Assembly (NCBI GenBank): GCA_020631735.1
Contig: CM036160.1
Location: forward strand, 115,488,680-115,552,679
Source: Saccharum officinarum
Taxonomy: Eukaryota; Streptophyta; Magnoliopsida; Poales; Poaceae
Direction of reading: 5' to 3'
Length of the DNA stretch: 64,000 nucleotides
In this document: in pieces, positions 44,589 to 57,176 of the stretch
How the letters are laid out: each line of letters starts with the position of its first letter
Position numbering within the stretch: the stretch's first letter is position 1
Notes under the pieces: generated by a model
Database searches by the model: none
Seen by the model: the letters and a program-made list of their open reading frames with translations, nothing else
Told to the model about the DNA's origin: nothing
Program-made: the position numbers and the translations under genes

Positions 44589-45153
44589 AGCCCTTATTTA
44601 GTTTCCAATTTTCCCCCTAAATTGCACTATGCAAAAAGAAGATTCCCCATCACGGCCTTGTTTAGTTGCCGATTTGGGAGCCCAAATTCGCGCTACAGTG
44701 TTTCTGTCCGAACACTGTAGCGCGTTTTGTTTTTAGTGCAAAAAATGTCCAAAAATTGATTAATTAGACTCGAAATGTTTGTCTCGTAAAGTACAACAAA
44801 ACTGTACAATTAGTTTTTGATTTCATCTATATTTAGTACTCCATGCATTTGCCGACATTTTGATGTGATGGGGAATCTCCTTTTTGTACAGTGGAATTTG
44901 GAGGGAGGAATTGGAAACTAAACAAGGGCCACATCAAATGTCGGCAAATGCATGGAGTACTAAATGTAGATGAAATCAAAAACTAATTGCACAGTTTTGT
45001 TGTACTTTGCGAGACGAACATTTTGAGTCTAATTAATCAATTTTTGAACAATTTTTTACACTAAAAAACAAAAGCTGCTACAGTGTTCCGGCAGGAACAC
45101 TGTAGCGGCAAGAGCCGAATCGGGCCACCCGATTCTGGAACTCAACACGGGCC
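44589..45153. mobile_element. Tourist-like MITE B, interrupted by MITE A
   Basis: The left part is 44589-44653 (gcccttatttagtttcc...), the right part 44931-45153 (...gaactcaacacgggcc). The halves join at ccatcac/acatcaaa, matching the intact copy at 45177. Confidence 0.75.
44654..44930. mobile_element. Tourist-like MITE A, nested in MITE B
   Basis: GGCCTTGTTTAGTTGCC ... GGAAACTAAACAAGGGCC, 277 bp, same family as its host but inserted in the opposite orientation. Confidence 0.8.
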
Positions 45154-45176
45154 AATTTCAAGGGCTGCGTGGAACT

Positions 45177-45464
45177 GGGCTCTTGTTTAGTTCCCAATTC
45201 CACCCCCTAAATTTTACTATGCAAAAAGGAGATTCCCCATCACATCAAAATATCGGCAAATGCATGGAGTACTAAATGTAGATGAAATCAAAAACTAATA
45301 GCACAGTTTTGTTGTACTTTGCGAGACGAATATTTTGAGTCTAATTAATCAATTTTTAGACAATTTTTTGCACTAAAAAATAAAACGCGCTACAGTGTTC
45401 CGACCGAAACACTGTAGCGCACAGTGCTGATTCGGCGTTCCCAAGTCGGGAACTAAACACGGCC
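45177..45464. mobile_element. Tourist-like MITE C
   Basis: gggctcttgtttagttcc ... ggaactaaacacggcc, with the gctacagtgttccg palindrome shared with MITEs A and B. It lies 23 bp from MITE B. Confidence 0.78.
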
Positions 45465-46978
45465 TGGAAAGACACCACGCCCTGTCCCTGCCCTCGTCAA
45501 ACGTGAAAGTACGGAAAGAAAACGGAAATTCAGAGCTCAAGAAAGTACGGTACGAAAATCGTATCACAAAATTCGACATTTTCCCTGAGAGTTGTTGTTA
45601 GTTTGTTGGTTTTGCGTTTTTCCTGTTCCTCCTCTATTTTTATCATTGATACAAGTTTGTTTAACACAACACGTACAGGTTAATATTATAAACCCTAATC
45701 TGAAGTGTGGATTTAATGTTATTGTTAATTTGTAATAGCTGGCTACCTACCACGCACCACACTATTTTTCCTAGGAAGCGGTGGTGGTTTAGTGCCATTG
45801 TTGTTTCTAAGAGCAACTCCGCATATATGGGAAACGAACCGAAGGGGAGAGACAAATGAGTAAAAGTTTGGTTTATACACTAGAGTGAGTAATTGAACCG
45901 TGTAAAAAGATTATTCAGTTGGATGCTTGTTTTGAGTTCGACGCTAGAGCAATTTCAATACTGGTTTTCACACACACGAATACCGGTTTTAACACACAAT
46001 AGTTATGTCGCCTAGCTATAAGCAATAAGCTTTTGTTGATATTAACCTCCATGCTAAGGCTTGATATAACAAGAGTATTTTCCCACTCACCGATACGAAA
46101 CATAGCTAAGTGTCTCAACATTATATTTTCCATTAATTAAGAATGGTGTGTCATATAGACCATTTTTTGGTTAGTACTTCTATATCTATCACACTATAAA
46201 AGAGCGAATCTTTTCACGGGGTCTCTCCATCTATAATAACCGTTCGATCTACACGTCGTGCTATATGAGCTCTCCGTCATCCGTGATCTTACTCTCCCTC
46301 TTTAACAATCGTTTGACCTACACGTCGTGCTATATGAGTCATCCGTCATCCGTAATCTTACATGTAAGATGTAAGACTCTTATTCAATCTCAAATATAAA
46401 TTCTTGTAGACATATAGGATAAAAAAAATCTTGTAGACATATAGTCCTGAGGGGTGGGCAGGGTGTGCCACCGCACTAGACCTCGGATTTACATGGGCCT
46501 CCTCCCGTATAGTTAGTATGGAGTACGTACGTGTGCTCGTAGCCACCTATGGCCTAATACAACAAGCGCAGGTCTGGGAAAGGCTTTGAGCCTTCGAGTC
46601 AACGCTGGTGTAGACGTGTGGTGTCCCTCTATTCCGCTCAAGTGAACTGTGAACTCGCGGCCGCCGGACGCCTGGACGAGGAATGTCGCAACACACGCAT
46701 CTGACATCACGAGGTAATCAAGGAGATCAACACTTCATCACTTCTCAGGCCCTAATTATTCTATTCGATCCGATGATCCCATCAATCATCTGTGACATCC
46801 GTGATCCATCCACAACATCATGGTGCAGGCGGCAGACCCCTCCTCCAGTCGACGAACGAAATCAGATCATCACCGGATCACACCATGGCAGAGGATAGAG
46901 AGGATCACATCGTCCATCCTAGGTAAGCACATTGAATATTATCATCTTAATTGACTGATTCATGTATCTATATCTATA
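45465..46978. other. Intergenic; short 69-bp tandem duplication, no gene
   Basis: ctacacgtcgtgctatatgag occurs at about 46249 and 46318 within two 69-bp units (46236-46372). The rest is unremarkable AT-rich sequence. Confidence 0.55.
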
Positions 46979-48884
46979 TCTATACCTAATAATAAAAAGG
47001 CAAAATTTCAGACTATTTTTTCGTCAATCTATTTTTTTCGTCCATCTCCCCCTAACTAACTCCGTAAATGTAGAAATTGTCCCTCTTCACGTCTGTCTAT
47101 AGCTCTCGTATTATATATTTTGGACATATGTATTCAAATAACCTGAATATAACTAGGAATCCTAATCCAAATCTAAATACAAGATGTTCCGATCGGATTT
47201 CTTTTGTGTTTGTTTTGGAAACTAAGACACCATATGTCGTAAAATAAATCTAACTAACTCACGTTGCTTCAAAATCTCATGACGGTTGCAAAGAGGCATG
47301 ATGATTTGCATCTCTAAAATCCAAAGAAAATACAAAAGCATAAACAAATAATTACATGTGTTCGTCCGCATTACCAGCTCTCTCCGTGTGCTCTTTTTTT
47401 TTCCTTGATCTCGAGATGGACTCAACGTGCCAAACCAAATAGGACACGAGCCACGAACAGCTGCAGGCCTCGCTTGCTTTCCGCCTCCCCAAACCATAGA
47501 GTCCGTCCTCTCCCGTCTCTCCAAATCTCCACGGGATCAAAGAACGTCATGACAGGAACTCAAACTCCTAGAAGAACATAAACAACGACTCACCAATAAA
47601 TAAAAATACCCTGCGGAGCAGATCACGCCCACGGTTACTTCAATCTTGCCGCACCACACGACGTCTCGACCCAAGAAGAAGCCCGTCGGAGTCACGCCCC
47701 TATGCCAAGGAGAGATAAGCTAGGCTATATCCGCCTCTCTGCCTCGGTTTCGTTCCGCCCGCAGGGACCTTCTCCGGTCGCCGAACTCCTCGCCCTTGTC
47801 GAAGGCAGCTCGAGAATTGCTAGGGTCGTCTCGCGAGACCACAAGGGACTCCGCCTCTGACGAGAGAGCTCTTCTCACCGGATCCTGGCTGTGCAGCAGC
47901 ATGGCGAAGGCAAGGCATATGGAGCCGTGGTCCTCGTGGAGGTGTGTCGGCATCATGTGGTTGTGTCTCCTCCGACGGCAGCGAACCACGAGAACTTGAG
48001 TCCACCGGGCTGGCACCACCGCCGGTCCCATACGGCTCCATCTCCTCTGGTGGCGGAGAGCTGGGAGAGAGCTCGAGAATCCGCCCCTGCTGGCTTCACG
48101 CGGCGCACAGCCGCGACAACTCCACCTCAACGAACTCCGAACACCCAGGGGCGCATCTGCGGGACAAGCATGAGATGAGAGAAAACGACTACAGGGCACT
48201 AGCCAGATGTGGGACGAGCAGGAGATGAGGAGACGGGACTACAGGGCACTGGCGAAAGAGACTTTCTTTTAATATATATAATAATATAAGATTGTTCTTT
48301 ATTGAAAAATGATATTGTACTATTCTTTAGAGATTAAATATTGATTATTGTCTAATTTTTTTAAGACATACTATTCTTTCCTGTATTTTCCTATGGTCAT
48401 CAAAGATGGGTTCATACAAAATTTTCAATCATTTGTTTTCTTCATGTATTCCTATCATATTCCTGTGTTTTTTCTATTCCTGCGTTGTTGAATTCATGCA
48501 TTCCAAAAGGAAGAGAAAACATTATCGATATTTTGCTTTTTATCAGAAGGGACTGTTTTACTAAACGTTTCAAAAAACAGGTTTAACTTCACTTATGGAG
48601 CTGTTCGTGGAGCCAAAGCTAAAAACATGTTTCAGTGTGAAGCGGAGCTATACAAACGGGATCTAAATATTTAGAGCACGTCTGTAGGTGGTTCCACGTA
48701 TTTTTCCAAAAAAATAACAACAATGCGACCTGTGGTTTTATTCAGGATTATAGCCTTTGCGACATAATAAAATCAGTTTTGATAATTCATTATCTTATTT
48801 TGACAAAAGAAATCTATATAATTATGAATTGTTAGAATTAGTGTTTTTGTTTCTCCCGTTGCAACGCACGGACATATTTACTAG
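46979..48884 (+). mobile_element. Non-autonomous Helitron candidate, 1.9 kb
   Basis: Starts TCTATACCTAATAATAAA and ends with a short hairpin (CCGTTGCAACGCACGG) followed by ACATATTTACTAG and a host T. The cccgttgcaacgcacgg...ctagt end is a common plant Helitron terminus. No Rep/helicase. The interior 47620-48240 is GC-richer and may be captured gene sequence; no domain recognised. Confidence 0.7.
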
Positions 48885-48990
48885 TATTTATAAACCTATT
48901 AAATATATATAAATATTTTTGAGATAGTGGATTAGGCCTCGATATTAGTTATTGACCTAGGGCTCAAAAAACTCAGGAACGACGCTGTAT

Positions 48991-49403
48991 GTGCCACACG
49001 TATATAGGTGCCCAATTAACGTACATATGTTCCCAACGTATGCACGTGTCCAGTATCATATATCAACTATTTTAGTAGGACCGTACTTATGTACGTAGAG
49101 ATTTGGTTTAATAAACAAACTCAAAAGATAACATAATTATTAATAAATATTTTAGTTGTTTATTAATATATAGACTCCTATTTAATCTCAAATACGAATT
49201 CTTGTAGACATATATGTGCCACACGTATATAGGTGCCCAATTAACGTGCATATGTTCCCAACGTATACACGTGTCCAGTATCAATTCGTATTCTGATGTA
49301 TCAACTATTTTAGTAGGACCATACTTATGCACGTAAAGATTTGGTTTAAACAAACTCAAAAGATAACATCATTATTAATAAATATTTTAGTTGTTTATTA
49401 ATA
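48991..49403. repeat. Direct duplication of about 190 bp, period 225 bp
   Basis: gtgccacacgtatataggtg starts at 48991 and again at 49216. Both copies continue through cacgtgtccagtatca, tttagtaggacc and atttggttta to aatattttagttg. Confidence 0.88.
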
Positions 49404-50344
49404 TACCAAACATAAATAAAACTATACATAAATATTTCAATGTATGTATATAGAAAAGAAGGAGACACGGAAACAAAAAAAAAGGCTGCGCGTGCAAAGG
49501 AGCCATCGCTCTTCTTGATAATGTCTCCTTTTTCTTTTTCTTTATATGACAAAAAAGGAAGAGAAAAATAACACGTGAGGAAGATGGCCAGTCACATCAG
49601 GCAGCCCAATAGAGCACTGGTCTTTCTACGCCTTGCATTACTTATAGTACCATATGTTGTGAAGGAATAGTAGCTGCAACGTGGAGGTGGAATAAAACCC
49701 AGACACGCGAAACAACACAATTTACACGTGAGGGTCAGAAAAACCCCTAAATCCAAATAATGAATAACAAAAAAGGTGAAGAACAAAAATCTAAACATGC
49801 TTGTAAGAAATAATGGGGAAAAAAGAACAAGTACATGTACTTTATCCTCTACTTTATGTGGCCAAAATAGTTTTTAGCACGTGCATATTTGCTGGTACTG
49901 TAAAGAAGCGAACGAATTGAAAAATACATGTCACAAAAAAAAAACTCCTAACCCTCCTTACCCACCACTCTTAGATTTTATATTGACAGATGGACCCATC
50001 AAAAAAATGACTGCAGAAACATATGCAACATTCGTGTTTTGCATTATGGATGACTCCTGCTCCGTGTTTTTTTTCACCGACGAAATCTTTACCCACCCGC
50101 GTATACCCGCCGCGTCCCTCTGTCTCCACACAGCCCCGCCGCCAACCGCTCCATCCCCGTACACGTCCGATGTGTCGTTCCCCTCCCGAAGTATTGCCGC
50201 CCTTTCCTCCATTCCTCCCCGGTTCAGATCCACGATCCTGTCTCCCCGTCATCCATCCTCAAGCTGCCCGCCATGGATGATGCCGCAGCCATCAAGGCCA
50301 AGGGCAGGGGAGTGTTCTTCGCGCATTTCTTCCTCGTGCTCTCC
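49404..50344. other. Intergenic to GC-rich leader-like sequence
   Basis: From about 50090 the sequence is GC-rich and leads to ATG at 50273 (MDDAAAIKAKGRGVFF then a hydrophobic stretch). The possible coding segment is cut by the hAT element at 50353. No family recognised. Confidence 0.3.
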
Positions 50345-50352
50345 GTCGTCAC

Positions 50353-51513
50353 CAGTGACGGACCCACAGGGTATGCTGGGTGGGCCACTGCATACCCTGG
50401 GGTCCAACAGTCATACATACATAATAGAAAATTTATACGTAGAAAAAGAGAGAGGAAGCAATGCAAGTACGCAGCGAATCACACAAGTATGCAGCAAATC
50501 ACACGCAAGTACGCAGCGAATCACGCAAGTACGCAACGAATCGGTTCGGCTTCTGCGCTTCCGCACGCGCGCATACCGCGGACGCGGAATTTGCGCCGGC
50601 CTGGGCCTGGGAGTAACTGCACGCGGAGAAGTCGAGTCGTCTGTCGTCGTCTTCGTCTCTGCGCCAGCGCCCAGCGGCCGGCCACGGTGGATCTTTGGCA
50701 ATTGGCAGTTCGGCGACGGTGCATCGGGCACTCGGGCGGATCGCGTTGCCGCGTCGGGCATCGATCGGCACTTCGGCGGAGCTTCGACAGTTTGGCCTTC
50801 GGCGCGGCACGGCCGCACGGGCCAGGAGGCCCAGGACGGCAGGATCATCCGCGTCCGCCGACTGCTCGACTGATCGGCAGTTCGGCACTCTAAATCCGAC
50901 GGCACTTAGTTGCAGACTTGCAGGACTGCAGGGATTGATCTTTATTTGTAAAAAAACTTTGTACTGAACTCGTATAGTCATATTTTTATTTATTTATTTA
51001 TTTATGGGTGATTTCTTATTATTCAATTCGTGTTCGTGAGTTTGTTCAACAGATAACTGATTAGCAATTTAGCATCAATCGCATGTGACTATACTATTTG
51101 AGTTTCACACGTTTGGTAATTATAAACTATTTTTTAGAAGAATTGTTGAATGATGAAGAGAAACGGCGACATTCGATCCTTTTTTGCAAAGCAGCGAAGA
51201 AGCCGGCTGCAGCTACTTTGAACCCTACCCCACCTCCGGTTGAAACTGTTGTGGAAGAGCAGAATCGAGAAGATGATATAATTGAGACATTCATGTCATT
51301 GAGAAAGCGACGGATCAACAAGTAATATTGTAAGTCTCTTATATGGCTATATTTTAAAGTATTTTGTATTTCATTTGAACAATTTATATGGTTTTAGAAT
51401 ATGGTTTTATCGAATGAGAATATGGTTTTACCAAATTATATATGGTTTACCGAATTGCATAAGAAAATTTTTTGCTGCGCATACCCAGAGGTAAAAACCT
51501 AGGTCCGTCACTG
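50353..51513. mobile_element. hAT element, 1161 bp, deletion derivative
   Basis: CAGTGACGGACCC at the left, CAGTGACGGACCT read from the right; GTCGTCAC is duplicated at 50345-50352 and 51514-51521. A transposase N-terminal fragment remains inside. A short repeated tract (caagtacgcagcgaatcac) lies near 50463-50540. Confidence 0.92.
51098..51325 (+). pseudogene. hAT transposase N-terminal remnant
   Basis: One frame reads KRNGDIRSFFAK (from about 51154), the usual start of TTF-type zinc-finger hAT transposases. The neighbouring frame continues with KKPAAATLNPTPPPVE and EEQNREDDIIETF, the normal following residues. So one frameshift near 51190 and loss of everything downstream. Confidence 0.7.
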
Positions 51514-51739
51514 GTCGTCACCCCGTCCTTCCTCCGTTCCTCCCCGATTCAAAGCCTGGCTGCGATACCACCGGGGGCCGCCGCGGTCACCGTTCATGCA
51601 GGCAGAGCCGTGCCGCCACCAGGGGTTATGCGAGATGCAGATGGGGAAAAGAGAAAGAGTAAGGGGAGCAAGATTGGAAGCTTACGACTCTTCTTTTTCA
51701 CCTTAGCATTTTAGTCAGCTTACAACATGCTATTTACTT

Positions 51740-52914
51740 GAGACAATTCCCTGTAAGCCATTATGAAAGATGCAACTTCCTCCTCTGCCATTGAAAAAGT
51801 TCATCTTCCTTCTTAACCATCACGCTAGTGCCGTCAACTTTCGTGATAACGGCAACCGACAGAAGCTCGAAATGTTCGTTTTACCCCTCTTACAGGAGGG
51901 CCCACACGTCAGCCTTCTTCTTCCTCGCTCCATAGCCATGCAAGCCATATAGGAGTTGCACGGTTGCTAGCGCACGAATGGGAAGGGAGCTCGGCTACGT
52001 CGGCGGACGGCCAGCAGCGGCACATGGCACGACACGTGGGCCTCCATGCCTGAGCACGTTCTTGGAGAGGTCGAGAGGTGTCCTTCCACATCCTCCGCCG
52101 CGTGCTTAAACTCCAGCAGCGCCGCCGTGCCACCCTTGACATCCGCCGCCAGAGTTGAGATTAAGAAGACCCAAGAGGAGAACCGGCACCGGGAGCAAGG
52201 ACCGCGGCACGCGGATGTTCTTGTGGCCGCTGAGTTTTTTTTCTCTTTCTTCTTCTCCGGCGAGCAACTTCCATGGACGGCGAGCTTTTTTTTCTCTCCT
52301 CTAGTCCCGCGCCACCACGGACCTCCAGCCACCCCGTGCCCCCACGTGCCCACCCTGCGCGACCCGTGCAGCACCAACGGCGCAGCCGAGCTCCGCCTCG
52401 CCTCCCATGGTGGCTTTCTGCCCGAGATTCACGACGCTGTGGCGTGTCGTGCTCCTCTCTAGCTCACGAATGAGCTGGAGTGACGAGTGCGGGCAAGTGC
52501 GCCTGGCCGGCCGCCACTGGCCGCCGTGGGTGCGGGCGAGCGTGTCTGGACACTCACCGCCGGCCGCTGCGGGCACGAAGATGCCTGCTGGAGGTGCTGG
52601 ACGACTATCACCGTGTTCGCTTATATTGAAATTTGGCTTATTGATTTGTTGCGAGAGGAAAACGCCGTTGTTGGTTGAAAAGTAGTTCAAGCGAACATGG
52701 TGTATGGTTGAAGAGGATGAAGAAGAAGGCGAGCGTGGGGCTCACCTGTAGGAAGGGTAAAAGGGACATTTCAACCTTCTGTTAGCTGCCGTTTAGATGG
52801 CAGTGGCATGCAGGGGTCGAAAAAAATCCAAGTAATGGTTGAGAGGAAAGATAATTTTTTCAATGATCGATAAGAAAGTTGCATCTTTTATAATGACTAG
52901 CATGAAATTGTCTC
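51740..52914. mobile_element. MULE / Pack-MULE candidate, 1.2 kb
   Basis: Inverted ends GAGACAATTCCCTGTAAGCC and GAGACAATTTCATGCTAGTC (minus strand) continue for more than 150 bp (attatgaaagatgcaactt, cattgaaaaa, ttttaccc). The flanking 9 bp match at only about 6 positions. The interior 51980-52600 is GC-rich with an open minus-strand frame (LEFKHAAEDVEGHL) whose family I cannot name. Confidence 0.72.
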
Positions 52915-52935
52915 GCTGTACTTGGTCTTGCCTAT

Positions 52936-53182
52936 GGGGGTGTTTAGTTCCCACCTAAATTTTTTATCCATCACATCGAATGTTTGGATAAATGCATGGA
53001 GTACTAAATGTAGACGAAAAAAAATAATTGTACAGTTTGGTTGGAAATCACGAGACGAATCTTTTAAGCCTAATTAGTCCATGATTAGTCTTAGGTGCTA
53101 CAGTAACACACATGTGCTAATGATGGCTTAACAAATTTGTCTCGTGGTTTCCAGACGAATTATGTAATTAGTTTTTTTTTAT
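52936..53182. mobile_element. Partial Tourist-like MITE
   Basis: Has the family start (ggtgtttagttccc) and core (aatcacgagacgaatctttt, tgctacagta). The expected right end is missing; the next MITE begins at 53186. Confidence 0.6.
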
Positions 53183-53185
53183 TAA

Positions 53186-53416
53186 GGCTGTGTTTATTTG
53201 CACCTGTAAAATTTTTGGAAGTATAGTAACACTTTCATTTGTATTTGACAATTAGTGTCCAATTATGAGCTAATTAGGTTCGAAAGATTCATCTCGTGAT
53301 TTACAACCAAACTGTGTAATTAGTTATTTTTTTACCTATATTTAATGTTCAATGCATATGTCCAAAGATTCGATGTGACGAAGAATCTAAAATTTGTTAG
53401 AAGTTCTAAACAGAAC
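53186..53416. mobile_element. Tourist-like MITE with TAA duplication
   Basis: ggctgtgtttatttgcacc ... ttctaaacagaacc, flanked by TAA on both sides (53183-53185, 53417-53419). 231 bp. Confidence 0.78.
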
Positions 53417-54045
53417 CTAATATCTAAAAACTCTTACGACATCCATGAAACATCAACGTGACACAAAACTTTTCATCCGCCAAGTCACGGATCGTGCAGT
53501 GGGCTCTGTCCACGTGCTGACTGTTCATGCTTGTCCTCTGCGACAGCGACGGTACGTCGGTACCATGGGAAATGGGTGCGTGACTGCGTGCCGGCGCACT
53601 GGTGCAGCGCAGGCCAGAAAAGGCATGACGTGATGGGTCACGTACAGTATTGTAGGAGACTAGTAGAGGGTAGGTACGTTGCTTGAAGGCGTACTACAGC
53701 AGATGAGCGACTATACAGCATATTGGAGATTTGAAATTTGAAACTATGAGTACTTACAATTTTAGATTCAGATGGAGTCAAACTTTTAAATTTAACCCAA
53801 TATATAGAAAGTATTTATTACTCCCGAATAAACATACTGGAAATACTATCCCGTTTGGATCCTTAAAATTGAATTCATTCTAATAATTATAATTTAGATA
53901 TAGATTAATTAAGCTAATATAATTGTATATAGAATATATTTATATATTTATTATTAGGCATATAAGGGACATACTTATATGTTGTATTTTTATTATATAG
54001 AAATGAGTTGAAGAGTGTTATAAGTTGAAGAATAGAATTATAGCA
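53417..54045. other. Intergenic, no gene
   Basis: AT-rich after 53720. No supported feature. Confidence 0.6.
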
Positions 54046-54047
54046 TA

Positions 54048-54281
54048 CTCCCCCGTTCCAAAATGTTTGTCGTTTTCGGTTTTCATGCCGCACGTTTAAC
54101 TCAATTTGTAGAAAATACGTGCAACATTTGTATGCTCAAATAAATTTGTTAAAAAACTAGACTTAAAGATCTTTTCAATGATATTAATTATGTACTATAA
54201 ATATTAATATTTTTTAATATATATTTTTTCAAAGTTGTTTCTCGGGAAGTGAAAGGAACAGATATTTTGGAGCGGAGGGAG
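54048..54281. mobile_element. Stowaway MITE (Tc1/mariner), 234 bp
   Basis: CTCCCCCGTTCCAAAAT at the left and ATTTTGGAGCGGAGGGAG at the right, flanked by the TA duplication (54046-54047, 54282-54283). This is the classic grass Stowaway end. Confidence 0.92.
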
Positions 54282-54561
54282 TAGTGATCTATAGAATCAA
54301 TTTCCATCTTCCACCATATGAATTTGATATAAGCTTATTTGTGAGCATGCAAATGTCAAATTCAAGCCAAACAACCTGTTTGCTTGGGCTGAAAATAAGC
54401 GGCTGAAAGTACTGTTGGCTAATTTGTTGTGAGAAAAAAATACTGCTAGCTGACTGAAAATAAGCGGCTGAAAACACAAGCGAACAGACTGTAATCCATT
54501 ACGTAAGTTTCAATTCCTCTAAAATAAAGAATCCAAACAGCCCCTTAATCCATGATACAAC

Positions 54562-55311
54562 GGCCGTGTTTAGATGCCCGATTTGGGTCTTCCCGAATTA
54601 CTGTGCAACACTGTAGCAATTTTGTTTTTATTTGGTAATAATTATCCAAACATTGATTAATTAGACTCAAAACGTTCGTCTCGCAAAGTACAACCAAACC
54701 GTGCAATTAGTTTTTTATTTCATCTACATTTAGTACTCCATACATGTGCCGGTATTTTGATATAATGGGGAATCTTCTTTTTGTATAGTGGAATTTAAGA
54801 GTGAATTTGAGGAACTAAACGAGGCCTTGTTTAGATGCACATGAAAAGTTAGAATTTTTTCACTCTCTTTCCATCACATCAATTTTTGGACCCATGCATA
54901 AAGTATTAAATGTAGGTAAAAAATAACTAATTACACAATTTAGTTGAAAATCACGAGATGAATCTTTTGAGCCTACTTGGTTCACGATTGGACAATATTA
55001 GACGAAAATTCATCGGATTAATTTTTTTTCCAAACTAAACAAGGCCCGAGGTTAATATTAAAATTGTTTAGGCCCTTGTTTAGATTGAAGAAAATTTCAA
55101 CCCGATGAATAGTACCATTTTCGTTTTATTTGGCAAATATTATCCTATCATGGACCAACTAGGCTCAAAAGATTCATCTCGTGATTTCCAACTAAACTGT
55201 GTAATTAGTTATTTTTTTTACCTACATTTAATACTCCATGCAAGCGGTTAAAAATTGATGTGATGGAGAGAGTGAAAAAACTTGGAACTTTGAGGCAAAC
55301 TAAACAAGGCC
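54562..55311. mobile_element. Cluster of three Tourist-like MITEs
   Basis: Copies at 54562-54826, 54823-55046 and 55071-55311. The first two share the four bases ggcc at their junction. The second and third face each other, so their cores (actaattacac, aatcacgagat) form an inverted pair. Confidence 0.82.
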
Positions 55312-57099
55312 TAGGTGGGATATTTTTTTTCCGTCTGGAGACGTGTGCCTGCCAACCCACCTCTCATTCATTGCGAAACGGACGCGCCCGGTTTTACCGC
55401 ATCTCGTACCGCAAGGAGGCGCGGTGTGCGAAGGCGTACAGTATATCTCGGCGTATCTCGTCCTCTCTTGTTTTTTCAATCAGCTTGTCTCGACTGATAT
55501 CGCGAGAGCTACCGGGTGCCGCCGATACGTGTCGCGCGCGTTTATCGTGAGCCAGCCCTCCTTTCCTTTTGTTTGGCCATCCTCATCCATCAGCTCCTTC
55601 CTCTTCCATCAGCTCCCTTCCTCCTCAAAACACGCATCTTGGCCTCGAAATCGGATCGATCTCCATGCGGCTTTTGGCCGGCGCCTCTCTGCCCGCGCAC
55701 CGACCCTCTTCCGTTCACGTGACCTCCCTCCGGACGTGGAGGAGATGCAGCCAGCCGGTGCATGGCCGGGCGGAAGATATAGCCACACCGCGCGAAGACG
55801 TTGGGGGCCGGACGGACGAGGTCCCAGCACGGCGATAGCCGATGCATCTTGCCGATCCGAGGGTGAACCTTGTCTGTTGGAATCCACACTCCGTCCGTCC
55901 AAGCTGAGCTAGGTACGTATTTTTTTCCCCTCATGGTCTGAGATTTGCTTCAAATTTTAACAAATTCTATTTTGGAAGTAAACGAGTGGATCCCTTGCTG
56001 TATATCCGTAGCGTCACCACTCTGGTTCTACCTCACGTTTTGAACATCAGATCTGATGGCTCGCAAGGCGACCGCGACGACGGCCCCATGTCTGTTGCAG
56101 TTGCAGGCTTGCAGCGGCCCGCGCCCTAGTTTGTCTGTTCATCAGCAGATCCGGCAGGCTCTGGCGTTTTTATGTGGATTTGAGCGCCGCCTGCTGTTTC
56201 AGCTTCGCCTATGGCCCTTCATACTCCATTACTTCATTACCCCATCCTTTTAATGGCTGCAAGGATGGCGTCTTCCAGGGTCTCGCATGAGCTGTCGGTC
56301 TTTTTTATTTTATTTTTTTGTTCCGGAACGGTGTAAGTCTTGGATGCAACGCTTGCCATGTTTCTCTTTTCTTTGCTGTTCTGTTCTAACCCAGCTGCTT
56401 CTGTCATTCTTTGTTTGGCTTGGTACCTAGAAGTACTGTTCCTGTTAGTTTTTTTTGTAATGTATTTGATCTCTAGGGTTTTTTCTATTCTTCAACATAC
56501 GTCGCGTTTAGGGAAATGAAAATTCGACGGTACTGTGGTTATTAGAGAGTTTGAGTAGAGAGAGGTGCATGGGACATGAGAGACTAGAGGGGAGTGAGTG
56601 TGCATACGGAGTACAGTAGAGAGGAGGGAAAAATAGGTGCTTTGGGGCTGGCTGGGCATCTTGCTCCGACCGTTCACAGTAGCCTAGGTCACATTTTGAT
56701 GTCATGGTAGCGTGGCACCAGCTTTGGCCTGGTGCCTGTCAAAGCACATCGGGGCTGGCACCTGCAACGGGTGGGTCTCCAAGCCCAGGGGCAGCGTGAT
56801 GGTGCCCTCGAGGGCCGAGGCGTTTCGATAAAACAAAATGGCTTGGTTAAAGCTGCACAGGCCGGCACCTTTGTGATAGCTCGAAAGTTAAAACCATTCG
56901 CCCAGAAAAAAAAATGGAAGAAAATTGGGTGCAGCGGCTTTGGGCTGAGGCTGCTAGTTTCTTGTCTGGATGAGCAATGGTTCTTTGTTACTTTTTGCAG
57001 CAGCAGCCAGCAGCCGAGAGCAAGGGGCTTCCCAACAGGCCCGTTCATCCGTCTTTGTTTGCTTCCTATTTTATCTGTCCCATGATTTCAAAAATCATT
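55312..57099. other. Unassigned sequence with a GC-rich exon-like block
   Basis: 55540-55910 is GC-rich and ends in gagctaggtacgta, which could be a leader exon with a donor site. Nothing in it matches a family I know. 56050-56260 and 56700-57050 have short open frames only. Confidence 0.3.
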
Positions 57100-57176
57100 T
57101 ACTCCCTCTTTATAAAAAAATAAACATATTTGACGTTTTTGTACTGATGATGTCATATAAAAAACAGAGGGAGCAG
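57100..57176. mobile_element. Very short Stowaway-like remnant
   Basis: actccctctttataaaaaa faces aaaaaacagagggagca, 77 bp, resembling internally deleted Stowaway ends. Confidence 0.5.
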
